Of a stretch of DNA of 64,000 nt, positions 10,525 through 22,499 are shown in pieces. The translations under genes and the position numbers were made by a program. The stretch spans positions 32,578,303-32,642,302 of the forward strand of contig NC_091158.1 in NCBI RefSeq assembly GCF_040958095.1, given 5' to 3'. The DNA is from Procambarus clarkii. Taxonomy: Eukaryota > Arthropoda > Malacostraca > Decapoda > Cambaridae. Each line of letters begins with the position of its first letter. Within the stretch, counting starts at the first letter, position 1. The notes below the pieces were generated by a model, which was given only the letters and a program-made list of their open reading frames with translations, had not been told where the DNA came from and did no database searches.

Positions 10525-10718
10525 TATGTATGTATGAGAGTATGTGTATACAACATTAATAATTTCGCAACTAGCGTCAAAATTGTTATTTGCTTAGCTA
10601 AACGAACTAGAGAGTTCAGTTCCTGAACCAATTATGTGCCTCTGTAATTCTTTACACCACCGCCAACGGGATGGGTATGAGGTGCATAATAAAGAAAGAA
10701 ATTGAATTGTACACTGGC
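10525..10718 (+). repeat. LINE C 3'-terminal fragment
   Basis: The block with CGCAACTAGCGTC, TTGCTTAGCTAAACGAACTA and GGTGCATAATAAAG is repeated almost unchanged at 15662-15853, where it completes the LINE C 3' UTR. Here it stands alone next to a TA tract, as a strongly 5'-truncated LINE C copy. Confidence 0.75.
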
Positions 10719-10987
<269 letters not shown>

Positions 10988-11115
10988 GGGGTACCACCTC
11001 TGGTGCAAGTGTAGGGACCCATAGCCTCGGAGAAGAAAATAAAGAGTACTCAGAGAAGACCTTGTGGATCCTCACTGAACACTTTGATATTTTCTTCTCC
11101 TACCACCCCTATTTT

Positions 11116-11117
<2 letters not shown>

Positions 11118-11208
<91 letters not shown>
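11118..11208. repeat. (TA)n tract inside the second PLE
   Basis: A pure TA tract that replaces the missing RT-coding part of the element; it reads through in frame but encodes no real protein. Confidence 0.97.
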
Positions 11209-11211
<3 letters not shown>

Positions 11212-11947
11212 ATTGACGATCACAAATAAACCTACCAACGTGGGGTCGTATGTTCATTTTTATTCGAATCATCATAGTAAAGTTAAACAGGCAGTATTTT
11301 CAGGAATGTTTCTACGAGCTTTGAGGATTTGCAGCCCTGAGTTTTTTGATGAAGAGATTGCTAAAATATATGAAATTGGGAAGAGTTTACAATATCCTAA
11401 GAGGTTTTTGGATTTCTCGTTTGTACAAGCCAAGCGTACGTTTTATAATCACGTCCCTAAGGCGAAACCAAAAATTATTAACTCATTGGTGGTACCTTAT
11501 GCGAGTGGACTTGAAAAATTGTCTCTGATTTTTAAGAAACTTAATATAAATTTGGTGTTTACTAATAGTACGATCAAATCCAATTTAATAAAAAACTCCC
11601 CTGATACAGGAGGTTGTGTGTATTCGATTCCCTGCAATGATTGTGATTCTGTGTACCTTGGACAAACAGGAAAGTCCTTACAATTGCGGTTGTCACAACA
11701 TGCTTATAGTATTAGAACTGCCCAAACGTCTAATGCATTGTATCTACATACGAGTTTATGCGATCACAATATTAACTGGAATGGGGCAAAAAGCATTACC
11801 AATTGTGGGGATTTCGTGGAACGGAATTTGATTGAGTCTGCTCTAATCAGTCAGTGTCCAAATCTTCTTAATGTTAGTACTGGAATGTACAAACTTGATC
11901 CATTTTTAAGTTATAATATTGCACAACAGTTTAAGAAACAACTCTGA
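11209..11947 (+). pseudogene. Penelope-like C-terminal region with GIY-YIG endonuclease
   Basis: About 245 residues follow the TA tract (QLTITNKPT onward) and end at the stop after KKQL. The stretch GCVYSIPCNDCDSVYLGQTG is the GIY-YIG nuclease start with the CCHH-type cysteines (C-x4-C-x2-C) usual in Penelope-like nucleases. LQLRLSQH carries the conserved arginine and histidine, and a glutamate (FVERNLIESAL) is placed as the metal ligand. The linker before it (residues about 25-120) resembles the RT-to-nuclease linker of these elements. The RT is absent and the frame enters from the repeat, so this is a fragment without its own start codon. The nuclease half itself has no stop or frameshift. 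Confidence 0.82.
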
Positions 11948-12171
11948 TAGAGAGGCTTACAATGTCTCATTATAATTGTATATTCATATATTGTGTGTTC
12001 ATGAGGCTTTTCTTTAATCTTTCATCCTTATTCTCTGACCGCTTAATCCTCTTTGACCATTCTAAGCTAAGCTATACCTTTTTTGGTTAATTACACCTGA
12101 CCAACCCTAGGGATGGGTTGGTCAGGTGTCGGCCTATATATCCTCCCCTTCTCCCTTCTCCTTAGTCAGTC

Positions 12172-12211
12172 TGGTGTTGACAAAGGCTTTAACAAAGCCG
12201 AAACGTTCACC
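12172..12211 (+). other. Terminal stem-loop of the second PLE
   Basis: GGCTTT-AAC-AAAGCC forms a perfect 6-bp hairpin, followed by GAAACGTT and closed by GGTG/CACC. Such a GAAAC-flanked hairpin near the end of a Penelope-like element invites comparison with hammerhead motifs, but the CUGANGA part is not present, so I call only a stem-loop. Confidence 0.55.
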
Positions 12212-12237
12212 TCATTTCATATTTCTCTGTGGATTTT

Positions 12238-12353
<116 letters not shown>

Positions 12354-12570
12354 TTGTGTGTGTGTATATAAATCCATTTTTTTCATTGATAAGCTTAGGT
12401 ATATGCAGCATTGTGCTGCTACCCTATTCTATATAATTCTACGATATTCTATATGAAGAATTACAAAGAGTAAGTAAAAAAAAATGGCTATAAGTTTATC
12501 TTTTATCCGCACCTCACAGGCTTCATGAAAAAATTAACACGTAATGAATTTACGTAATGAATTTTTTTTC

Positions 12571-12863
12571 ACAGTCTCCGTGGTGTAGTGGTAAGACACT
12601 CGCCTGGCGTTCCGCGAGCGCTATGTCATGGGTTCGTATCCTGGCCGGGGAGGATTTACTGGGCGCAATTCCTTAACTGTAGCCTCTGTTTAACGCAACA
12701 GTAAAATGTGTACTTGGATGAAAAAACGATTCTTCGCGGCAGGGGATCGTATTCCAGGGACCATAGGATTAAGGACTTGCCCGAAACGCTACGCGTACTA
12801 GTGGCTGTACAAGAATGTAACAACTCTTGTATATATCTCAAATAAAAAAAAAAAATAAAAATA
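12571..12863 (+). mobile_element. tRNA-derived SINE, full-length copy
   Basis: The head ACAGTCTCCGTGGTGTAGTG is tRNA-like: A box TGGTGTAGTGG, B box GGTTCGTATCC (about 12631-12641), and an acceptor-like pairing TCTCCG with CGGGGA. A body of about 120 bp follows (GAGGATTTACTGGGCGCAAT onward). The tail carries the LINE A/B-type end CCCGAAACGCTACGCGTACT, TAGTGGCT and an A-rich end. The internal pol III promoter would drive it. Other copies lie at 17441-17701 (minus) and 42335-42551 (plus, head missing). It is unlikely to be a functional tRNA gene because the anticodon loop is enlarged. Confidence 0.88.
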
Positions 12864-12911
12864 GTATGACAATGTAGAGTTGAAGACAATGTATAACCAC
12901 GAAGGAAACTT

Positions 12912-13493
12912 ATGAAAGGAAAAAACTTAAGCACTTCCATGTTGATGAACATATCATCCAAAGTATATTATGACGTGTTGATTATTGGTCTCCGAATGCA
13001 TGATAGAACCGATGAGCTAGCCAAGACTTTTGGTCGTAAAGAGGGAATTGATTACCAACTTGGACTGCCTTTGAGCAGCCTGAGGGCAGCAATATCCCAG
13101 AAACATCAACTAAATTACGGAGACTTGAGGCAAAGTGAAATTCACACCAGTTACTCCATCTATCATCATTCTATTATGCATGAAGAACCGCACGTCTATG
13201 GGTCATCCAATAATGTTATCAGACTTCTAGATGTTACCACTGCTAAGCTTAGGCTCGGCTACAAATACCTCTGGGAGTTTGTAACATCTGCTGATGTAGA
13301 TTTGACTAAATGTAAACTCTGTCAGCAGAACTATTCGCATACTTTGCGTCATTATATAATGGAATGTGAAAAAATTGCGGAATTTAGAGATAACACCATC
13401 AATAGTGTCCAAGAAATGTGTAAGTACTTCATTCATAATGATGTGCTGCCCGAAATTTTAGCGAAGTATCCAAAATTTGCTTACTGTAGGTAA
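12912..13493 (+). pseudogene. LINE C ORF2 C-terminus: RNase H end and CCHC-like tail
   Basis: An open stretch of 193 residues. GLRMHDRTDELAKTFGR matches the last RNase H motif (G-x-x-x-H-x-x-A/T-D-x-L-A-K style). Further on, RLLDVTTAKLRLGYKYLWE and CKLCQQNYSHTLRHYIMEC form the C-terminal Cys/His element common in RNase H-bearing LINEs (I and related clades). No RT precedes it; the upstream neighbour is the SINE tail, so the copy is strongly 5'-truncated. The first residues are probably not translated as shown. The 3' UTR follows and is split by the MITE cluster. Decayed relatives of this segment sit in both arms of the element at 51939-63434. Confidence 0.8.
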
Positions 13494-13722
13494 TGCATGC
13501 ACATGACTGTAAAGCTGCCGCCCAGTTGGGTGGGTGTGCAGCAAGACTAGCAACTGTGTGACTCACTATAGATGTAAAGTGCCTTGTATAGTGACTGTTG
13601 TGAGCCTCTTGTAATGTCACTTGTGACACCTCTTTGTGTCACTTGTGACACAAAGATTATTGATGTGTGTATTTGTGTGGGTGATTAGATATGTATGTAT
13701 ATGTATATGTGTATGTGTATAC

Positions 13723-13728
<6 letters not shown>
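13494..13728 (+). other. LINE C 3' UTR, first part
   Basis: It follows the stop at 13493 and includes an internal near-palindrome (GTCACTTGTGACACCTC / GTGTCACTTGTGACAC) and a TG-rich microsatellite. The second part is at 15662-15853. A comparable order (Cys/His tail, this UTR, TG repeat, end block) is seen at 55600-56040. Confidence 0.75.
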
Positions 13729-13794
<66 letters not shown>

Positions 13795-13797
<3 letters not shown>

Positions 13798-14176
13798 GTA
13801 CCTAGTAGCCAGAACTCACTTCTCAGCCTACTATTCAAGGCCCGATTTGCCTAATAAGCCAAGTTTTCCTGAATTAATATATTTACTATAATTTTTTTCT
13901 TATGAAATGATAAAGCAACCCTTTTCTCTATGTATGAGGTCAAATTTTTTTTATTGGAGTTAAAATTAACGTAGATATATGACCGAACCTAACCAACCCT
14001 ACCTAACCTAACCTAACCTATATTTATAGGTAAGGTTAGGTTAGGTAGCCAAAAAAAGCTAGGTTAGGTTAGGTAGGTTAGGTAGACGAAAAAACATTAA
14101 TTCATGAAAACTTGGCTTATTAGGCAAATCGGGCCTTGAATAGTAGGCTGAGAAGTGCGTTCTGGCTATTAGGTAC

Positions 14177-14179
<3 letters not shown>
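13795..14179 (+). mobile_element. TA-bounded MITE, copy 1
   Basis: Terminal inverted repeats of about 80 bp begin GTCGTACCTAGTAGCCAGAA and end as its complement with small changes. The middle has CCTAA-type repeats facing TTAGG-type repeats, so most of the element can form one hairpin. There is no coding capacity. TA on both sides fits a TA target as used by Tc1/mariner-type transposases; the transposase is not in this window. Confidence 0.9.
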
Positions 14180-14213
<34 letters not shown>

Positions 14214-14216
<3 letters not shown>

Positions 14217-14599
14217 GTACCTAGTAGCCAGAACTCACTTCTCAGCCTACTATTCAAGGCCCGATTTGCCTAATAAGCCAAGTTTTCCTGAATTAATATA
14301 TTTACTATAATTTTTTTCTTATGAAATGATAAAGCTACCCTTTTCACTATGTATGAGGTCAATTTTTTTTATTGGAGTTAAAATTAACGTAGATATATGA
14401 CCGAACCTAACCAACCCTACCTAACCTAACCTAACCTATATATATAGGTAAGGTTAGGTTAGGTAGCCAAAAAAAGCTAGGTTAGGTTAGGTTAGGTAGG
14501 TTAGGTAGACGAAAAAACATTAATTCATGAAAACTTGGCTTATTAGGCAAATTGGGCCTTGCATAGTAGGCTGAGAAGTGAGTTCTGGCTACTAGGTAC

Positions 14600-14602
<3 letters not shown>
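14214..14602 (+). mobile_element. TA-bounded MITE, copy 2
   Basis: Same termini and internal TTAGG/CCTAA hairpin as copy 1, with an extra GGTTA unit in the second internal block. The right end reads ACTAGGTACGAC. Confidence 0.9.
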
Positions 14603-15853
<1,251 letters not shown>

Positions 15854-16457
15854 ATTATCACGTAAGTGCTTAAGTAATTTCCTGTTTGATTTTTCACTCA
15901 TGATTATACATTGTTATATGTATATATTTTCAGATTATAATTCGTATTATGCAAATATCTCCGAGTGAAATAGTGTACATCCGTATTTTTAATTTTTAAT
16001 ACAACATACATAATACATTTTTTAAGTATTTATTTATAATAAATAATTTAATTATTTAATTTATAATAATTTAATTATTAATAGCATTATATAGTCGATT
16101 TAATATTGAACACGTACACATAAGAGAAACGTCCAAAACTGGTTTCCGAAATGGCAAAAAAATTAGTGTTGTCAATGTAAAGAGTATCTTGCATCCCTGT
16201 GGGAGAGCTGTTTCCTTCAAAAAGTATAATCGTGTGGCCTTATGTTTAAAGAAACAATTCCAAGTACATTCTTTGATTCAAAAACATGAGAATAAATACA
16301 AGCGTTAATTTCAAATGACTAGATATAAACAAAAATAAGAGGTTGGAAAAGTGATATGTGGAACCAGACCAAAACATTGGAACGCTCAGGTGATGAGAGG
16401 GTAAACAACCGCCGCCATTTTACCGCACCAGCCGGTGAGGTCCTGCACGAGCATTAA
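15854..16457. other. AT-rich interval upstream of the zinc-finger frame
   Basis: No protein frame or repeat family is recognised. A run of TTTAATTA/TAATTTAA motifs at 16020-16085 is weakly palindromic. It may contain 5' non-coding parts or an intron of the downstream gene, but no splice signal can be fixed by eye. Confidence 0.5.
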
Positions 16458-16630
16458 GGGAAAACCTTGACACAAACTGCACCTATCATAAAGAAGAAGC
16501 ACCACCATTGACCGCCAAGTGCTCACATCAAGTCTAACTCTAAGAAACAACACTCAAGCCTTGACGCTTCTCCCAACATCCGGGGGAGAAAACCTTCACA
16601 CAAACTGTACCTGTCATAAAGAAGATGAAG
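16458..16630 (+). repeat. 46-bp imperfect direct repeat before the zinc-finger frame
   Basis: A segment starting GGGAAAACCTTGACACAAAC at 16458 recurs at about 16585, with GGAGAAAACC at its start and ATAAAGAAG near the end, 128 bp apart. The second copy ends at the presumed start codon. Confidence 0.7.
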
Positions 16631-17332
16631 ACTCACCAGTGTCCACAGTGTCCGAAGGTATTCACCAGTCCATCACATGTGGAGCGTCACATGTTAGTGC
16701 ATTCAGGTGAGAAACCTCACGAGTGTCCAGAGTGTGGGAAGAGATTCAGTCGGCGTGGAAGTATGAATAAGCACAGGATGGTGCATGCGGATGAGAGACC
16801 TTTTCAATGTGCCGAGTGTGGCAAAAAATTTAGAGAACGTGGAACTATAATAATGCACATGTTAGTGCATTCAGGTGACAAACCTCATGAATGTCCAGAG
16901 TGTGGGAAGAGATTCGGTCATCTTGGACATATGAAGACACACCGGAAGATGCATGTGGATGAGAGACCTTTACAATGTGCCGAGTGTGGCAAAAAATTTA
17001 GAGAACGTGGAACTATAATAAGGCACATGTTAATGCATTCAGGTGACAAACCTCACGAGTGTGCAGAGTGTAGAAAGAAATTCAGTCAGCTTGGACATAT
17101 GAAGACTCACATGTTAGTGCATTCAGGTGAGAAACCTCACGAGTGTCCAGAGTGTGGAAAGAGATTCCGTGAGCGTGGACATGTGAAGACTCACATGTTA
17201 GTGCATTCAGGTGAGAAACCTCACGACTGTCCAGAGTGTGGTAAGAGATTCAGTCAGCTTGGACATATGAAGAGGCATAAGATGATACATGCAGATAATA
17301 GGCTAAACACTTTGAGTGTGAAAGATAATTAA
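16625..17332 (+). CDS. C2H2 zinc-finger protein, eight fingers
   Basis: This frame of 235 residues starts at ATG 16625. Eight C2H2 fingers follow one another every 28 residues from about residue 6 to 222, each C-x2-C-x12-H-x3-H, joined by linkers of the type HSGEKPHEC or HADERPFQC. The final residues after finger eight are short and polar. The expected role is sequence-specific DNA binding in the nucleus. Fingers 2-3 and 4-5 look like a duplicated pair: fingers 3 and 5 are nearly the same (FRERGTII). No KRAB, BTB or SCAN domain is visible, but upstream exons could lie outside the frame. The frame remains open upstream to 16565. It is the only non-transposon protein frame I can support here. 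Confidence 0.85.
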   Translation: MKTHQCPQCPKVFTSPSHVERHMLVHSGEKPHECPECGKRFSRRGSMNKHRMVHADERPFQCAECGKKFRERGTIIMHMLVHSGDKPHECPECGKRFGHLGHMKTHRKMHVDERPLQCAECGKKFRERGTIIRHMLMHSGDKPHECAECRKKFSQLGHMKTHMLVHSGEKPHECPECGKRFRERGHVKTHMLVHSGEKPHDCPECGKRFSQLGHMKRHKMIHADNRLNTLSVKDN

Positions 17333-17440
17333 GAGAATGTTGAAGGATAATGAGGCACATTATGGTATATTAACTTACCTTTAATCTAACAGTGTGCTAT
17401 CGTGCTGTCACAATGTCAGTTGGATGTTCTTCAGAGGTAA

Positions 17441-17701
17441 TTTTTTTTGAGATATGTACAAGAGTTGTTACATTCTTGTACAGTCACTAGTATGTGTAGC
17501 GTTTCGGGCAGGTCCCTGGAATACGATCCCCTGCCCCGAAGAATCTTTTTTTCATCCAAGTACACATTTTACTGTTGCGTTAAACAGAGGCTACAGTTAA
17601 GGATTTGCGCCCAGTAAATCCTCCCCGGCCGGGATACGAACCCATGACATAGCGCTCGCGGAACACCAGGCGAGTGTCTTTCACTACACCACGGAGACTG
17701 T
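17441..17701 (-). mobile_element. tRNA-derived SINE, second full-length copy
   Basis: Read on the minus strand it begins ACAGTCTCCGTGGTGTAGTG, has the B box GGTTCGTATCC and ends with CCCGAAACGCTACACATACT and an A-rich tail at 17441. It lies about 110 bp downstream of the zinc-finger stop. Confidence 0.88.
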
Positions 17702-18629
17702 AGGTTTATATTTTGTTTGACAAATACACTTCACAATGAAAGGTAAAGATATGAAGATATTTTATTATATTGTTCTTTTATGAAAGTTAGATGACCAAGC
17801 AAGAACTGGAGAAGCTGTCACTGTAGGAAAACTCAAAATTGCTTATAAGTACTGTATAGAAATATCTCTTTAATTTAGCAAAGGTAAAACAAAGCTTTAA
17901 ATGTTTTTCTTCATATTTATGTAAATAATGTGCTTCCTTTTTTTCCTTCCTGTGGAAATTTATTTAAAATGTTATATACTCTGTAGCTAAGTTATGGACA
18001 TTTTTGTTGTAATATTATTTAGCATTGGAGTTGGTGAAGAACACAGTCTGAGATATACTTAAGATGAGACCATTTCATTGGAAGGGAAATGTATACTAAT
18101 CAAGGAATTTTCTCATCAGATTCATATGCAAACTGATGTCCATTTTTTATTTTTTGCTTTGGCTTATTTATGAGTTCCTCTCTTGATTATAAATATTTCA
18201 CCAAAGAGTTTATTGAAGGCAGACTGGCATTTATAACTGTCAGTGAAGATAATATGAAATTTAAATTTATATAACTCTAAAAATTTATCACTCTAAATTT
18301 ACCAGAAATTTATTACTCTAGCCTAACTTTATCAGTTATGCTGTAATTGTCTGGGAATAATATTTTACCCGATTTACCTGAGGGCCACTAACCCGAGTGG
18401 CCTTGATGAGAACTGGAAGTCGTCGGCTTGTTGAAGGTTGCCTTCCCCCTCCCAGTTTGCCTTCATGATTTTTTCCAGGTATATTTTGAAATTCAGTACA
18501 GTTTTGGCAGGTATGGGTTTGGTGGGTCAGAAGTTCCATTGATCAATAACCCTGTGGGTGAAAAAGCCTGATTCAAAGTTATATTAGTCTGGCAATTATT
18601 TTATCCTGACTCAATTTATATAAAAAATT
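17702..18629. other. AT-rich interval without a recognised gene
   Basis: No convincing coding frame. The portion 18360-18490 is less AT-rich (GAGGGCCACTAACCCGAGTG) and may be a degraded repeat of unknown family. Confidence 0.5.
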
Positions 18630-18912
18630 ATATCAAAGAGATATTTATGTTGTGGTGCTTGTGGGTTCTATTACGTCTATCAATGGAGAGTTTCAGATCA
18701 GGGTTAGCATTTAGGAACAAGGTTTTGTACTTGTAAATAGCATAAGAGAATGTGTAGAGCGAGTGTATATTTAGCATGTTCAGGGATTTAAACAGAGGTT
18801 GGGTGTTGTTTGAAGACAGTTTTATTGTTCTGATAGCAGATTTTTGTTGGGTGATGATGGGCTTGAGGTAGTTTGCAGTGGATGAATGAACCTCATGCAT
18901 AGATACTGTATG
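18630..18912 (-). pseudogene. LINE B-like ORF2 C-terminal fragment
   Basis: Minus-strand residues ANYLKPIITQQKSAIRT, LFKSLNMLNIHSLYTFSYAI and LFLNANPDLKLSIDRRNRTH match the LINE B C-terminus at 8932-9315. Both ends are cut and it is in the opposite orientation to the next fragment. Confidence 0.75.
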
Positions 18913-18924
18913 TTGAGATACCAC

Positions 18925-19480
18925 CCCTAATTTACAAAAAAAAACCTCTAGATTTTTAGCTCCAGCCATTGCATTGCTCTACAACAAATTATTTGAACTC
19001 TAAACCTTTCCTGATATTTTGAGAAAAAAAGCAAGAGTAACCTTAGTCCATAAAATCAGCAATCTCACTGAAGTCAACAATTATAGACCAATATCAATTC
19101 TGCCGATTTTGTCTAAATTATTTTAAAGTTAATTTACACGCAGCCTTACTCCTATTTATACTTAGTTCTTCCCATAATGGCTTCAGGCCCAAAACAGGAC
19201 CAATCATGCCCAGTTAGTATGATTAATTTCATTTATGCAGCCCTTGGAAAACTTATTCATTTATTTGTTGACCTACATAAGACATTTTGACATTGTAAAC
19301 ACATTAACTTTCTTAAATTACAACATTACGGAGTAAGAGATCACTCCCTCCAATACCTATAATCTTACCTCAGTGACAGGCTCCAGTATGTCTCTGTGAA
19401 TAATTCCAATTTTCCCACTCTACCCATTAACACTGGTGTCTCACCGGGCAGTAATCTTCACCCTCTCGTCTTTTTCATCT
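18925..19480 (+). pseudogene. LINE A-like RT palm fragment, left part of a large interrupted copy
   Basis: Although full of stops and frameshifts, the order of the RT motifs is recognisable: ...PALIYKKTSRFLAPAIALL..., PDILRKKARVT, NNYRPISILP, GFRPK, LFVDLHK and RLQYVSVNN, ending near LVFFI at 19480. The next part of the same protein (LIYINDIPNTSQYLKP) is at 37906. Near the two joints the sequences TCTTTTTCATCT (19469-19480) and TCTTTCTCATTT (about 37905-37917) look like a diverged target duplication, so 19481-37905 is probably an insertion into this LINE. Confidence 0.7.
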
Positions 19481-20449
19481 CTCCCTCCCTTTCCAGCCCG
19501 TTGCCATCGTGAGGGGGCTTGGTTGGCGGATGCTAGAGTGTGATGCTCCATGGGACAGTGTCCTCTGTCCTTTTGAAGCCTTATGCTCCTGCTGCCTTCT
19601 TCACTAATTGTGCTGAATGCTTTTTCCTACTAAGTTTACTTTTTCCTTCCCAATTCTCCTTTTTAATTGCTATTTCCCAGCGACTTTTTGCTATTCTTGA
19701 TCATTCTTTTAGATGTCGTCTTCTGTTTTGACACTGGGTGTTAGGTGAGGCACAGTCTCTCGCCCGTAAAACTGTGGTACCCGAAATTGTTGAGCAAAGG
19801 GACACTTTTATTGTCACTCTTTTCCTTCGTTGCTGAGCCCAATCTTGATGGACTAATGGTTCTTAAAGTGGTGATTGCAGGGCATATATCCACGATGCAC
19901 CCTTAGGGGGGGGGGCCCACATCCTATTGGGTGTCCTATCCTCTAATTGTGGCGTCATGGTGGGTATGGGGGCTTGTTTGTTGATGAAATGATTACCTGT
20001 TCATTTACATGCTGATATCTGACACTTATTTTTAACTTCTCAGATGTGGGGTGGGAGACCAGGGCCCAGAGTCGGACTGTGATGAAAGCCGGGCTCTGTA
20101 ACCCCCAGCTACTTTGGTCCCAGACCAAGCAGCTCCAGACTTTCCCTGCTTGATACCCGCTTGATGGTGTTTTGGGAGTCTTTCTAATCCCCGAGGCCAG
20201 GCTTGACTTGTGAGAGCTTGGTCTACCAGGTCCCGACTACCCCTCTCTGCTCCCCTTCTACCTCTGTGGCAGGGTTGAGCCCCAAGCCCCCAGTGATGAC
20301 CACCTCATCACATGGAGTGGCTTCATCTCTCATTGTAACAACTGCGCCTTTTACCCCCCCTCTTACTGAGGGTGCTCGGTGCCGTCCTCTCCGCAGTCAC
20401 ACTTGCACAATGCCTTCCAGTTCTAATACCTTCCAAGCTTTGTTTAGTC
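19481..20449 (+). pseudogene. LINE D copy 1, 5' region and start of ORF1
   Basis: It begins CTCCCTCCCTTTCCAGCCCG and continues with GTGAGGGGGCTTGG, the same start seen at 48597. It includes the 5' region up to the first ORF1 (gag) codons (FQALFS at about 20430-20449), where the Gypsy element is inserted. The copy resumes at 26757. The leader contains TCTCTCGCCCGTAAAACTGTGG, which is also present in copy 4 (51450). Family features (I-clade-like) come from later parts. Confidence 0.75.
20150..20232 (-). repeat. LINE E 3'-end fragment inside LINE D copy 1
   Basis: The stretch CCCGAGGCCAGGCTTGACTT with GTGAGAGCTTGGTCTACCAGG matches the 3' end of LINE E1 at 26847-26940 and is absent from the matching place in LINE D copies 2 and 4. 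It is a very short 5'-truncated insertion. Confidence 0.65.
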
Positions 20450-20611
20450 TGTAACGGTTCTATTGTTACGTAAAGTATGGTGACAAATAAACACAGACAC
20501 TAAGATACTATATATATATTTGGTCGAATATACAGAAGTACACCGGTGATACTTTGGTGTGAGTTGAGCGCACTGAGCGTCGGTATAGTATCTCGCAAGT
20601 GTCTGCTCTAG

Positions 20612-22186
20612 CCCTTACACTGCTCAGGGGTCATATGGACATTTACACCCCTGTGCGCAAGAAAAAAAAAAATTCAAAAAATTTTTTTCGTCTTCTAAAC
20701 ATGTTAATTTGTGTCCCCTGAGCACGGAAAAAATAAAAAAAAATCGTAGGTGACATATTTTGGGCGCAATTGACCGAGGAAGTCTGGCAAAAAGTGGGCG
20801 TTGACAGAGCGGTCGTCAGACCCGGTCAGCGTCACCCGCGTTGACAGATGGGAGTTGCCACAAAGATATTATTACCTAATTGTTTCAATGTCTCCGATTG
20901 ATTTTTTCTTAGTTTTTTTGCAGTAATATTATTCAATAGTGTGTATTGTAATATATTTATATAATAAAAGTGGTTAATTATCGCTATACTCAAAAGTATG
21001 ATGTGCATATTAGTGATTCAATTATTATGTTTATAAAACAATAAACAAATAGTTTTGCTGCTATTACACTCTATACACAGGTTATATATAAGTATTGGCA
21101 TGTTTTGGTCACCATAACGAACCACTAAGTTGGTATTGAGAGTCGAAAAGCAACGAGGAGTTACTGCCACACACCAGCCAGCCACTCGCTGCCACTCCCT
21201 CAACACACGCACTAAACTTTCTCCCCCAACAATACCAGCTGTGGTGTTATTACACTATATACAGACGTTATATATAAGTATGTGTATATTTTGTTCACCA
21301 CAACTGTTCAGCTAAGCTGATATAGTTAGTTCAGGCACTAAGAGTCGTCGCTATACACAGATGGCGGCTGGCGGCTCCCTCACTCTTTCAAGGTCACACG
21401 CACTAAACTTTCTCCCCCAACAATACCTTTTGCAGTGTTATTACCCTATATACACATATTATATATAAATATCTACATGTTTTATGAACCGTAACTGTAC
21501 ACCTAAGCTTGTAGAGCGCCCAAAGAGCATAGTGGCCACCCTCTAAACAGCTAGAGAAATCGTGCAGACGACGTCACCTCCGTCACCCATATGGCTCCTC
21601 CCAGCATAATCCTTTTGCTGTTATTACACTAATACACACATTATATATAAGTATCTACATTTGTGTTCACCATAGAGAACCACTGAGCTGGTATGGTGAA
21701 CGCAAACAATAACAGGTGGCCACACAGTCAGAAAACAATGCTGTCTCCCTCCGTCTCTCAGCATCACTCCTCACACAGCGCTAATTATTACAACAATCCT
21801 GCTATTATCACAACCCTGGTTATTTATATCACAGTCATTGGTCATCTGTAATATTGTCATCGCTAAATAATAACAATTATATATTTATTTTGACATTTTT
21901 CGGCGATGCTGTGGTCACAAGCTGAACATCAATGCTGTTCGCTCATGCTGCGTGCGCCGGCCTTGGTTGCTCCAACAGTACTGTGCCTCTCACACCTGAG
22001 AATATTGCCCACGATTTTTTTTTTAAATGGCATCTGTTTACAAGAGCCCTGAGGAAGCTACTGTGAACCCCGTGTAGCCGCGGGCCATTTGAATCAAGCC
22101 TGGCACCCTATGGCGTATATATACGCCATGCGCACCATGGGACATGTTACTCAGGGCGTATATATACGCCATGCGCAGTTTAAGGG
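20612..22186. mobile_element. piggyBac-like MITE inserted in the Gypsy LTR, CTAG duplication
   Basis: Ends are CCCTTACACTGC and GCGCAGTTTAAGGG, inverted over about 12 bases (CCCTTAMACTGC). CTAG flanks it on both sides (20608-20611 and 22187-22190), while the intact LTR has a single CTAG, proving a 4-bp duplication. The CCC...GGG termini resemble piggyBac, whose usual target is TTAA. The right end has two copies of the palindrome GGCGTATATATACGCC. There is no transposase; the middle is a tandem repeat. Confidence 0.85.
21050..21860. repeat. Degenerate tandem repeat, about 180-195 bp period, inside the MITE
   Basis: Units start near 21059, 21240, 21436, 21617 and weakly at 21800. Each has a TATTACACT-like start, TTATATATAAGTAT, a TGTTCACCA-like segment and a CTAAGCTG-like segment. 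It makes up about half of the MITE. Confidence 0.75.
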
Positions 22187-22362
22187 CTAGACCACACTTG
22201 AAAGTAGACTAGCCAATGTTCGCTACACCACTGCTTGTATGCTCGGGCAACACCTCACCGTGTTGCCCAGGCAATGCCTCACCTCATTCATCTCCAAAGG
22301 TTGACAGGAATATTAACAATGCATTTGAGCGAGTATATTATTGGGATAATCTACTCGCTACA

Positions 22363-22378
22363 GAACTCCCCCTCCCAG
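22363..22378 (-). other. Polypurine tract of the Gypsy element
   Basis: On the minus strand, GGGAGGGGGAGTTC directly precedes the 3' LTR start TGTAGCGAG, the expected place for plus-strand priming. Confidence 0.85.
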
Positions 22379-22499
22379 GGGATGAAAGGAAAAATACTTG
22401 ATCAAGGAACTTAGCTGGTCGGCGAATTGTACGCCCTGCTCGCGTTACATAACCATCAAAGTTAACTTCCTCCTCTTCGCTGATGTCATCTAACTGGGG

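Larger units (their letters stand above)
20450..22362 (-). repeat. Left LTR (3' LTR of the element), split by a MITE
   Basis: LTR sequence is at 20450-20611 and 22187-22362, with the CTAG target counted twice, and matches 26422-26756. In plus orientation it begins TGTAACGG and ends GCTACA. The intervening 20612-22186 is a separate element. Confidence 0.93.

Noticed and set aside
12172..12211. Hammerhead ribozyme at the end of the second Penelope copy
   Set aside because: The hairpin and GAAAC are present but the CUGANGA core and cleavage triplet cannot be placed.
12571..12652. Possible functional tRNA gene
   Set aside because: It has A and B boxes but an enlarged anticodon loop and is joined to a SINE body and tail present in two other copies.
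13980..14060. Interstitial telomere
   Set aside because: The CCTAA/TTAGG blocks are short and always at the same place inside the MITE, so they are part of that element.
16519..16710. Short frame overlapping the zinc-finger start
   Set aside because: It is in a different frame and overlaps the first zinc finger; no motif or similarity.
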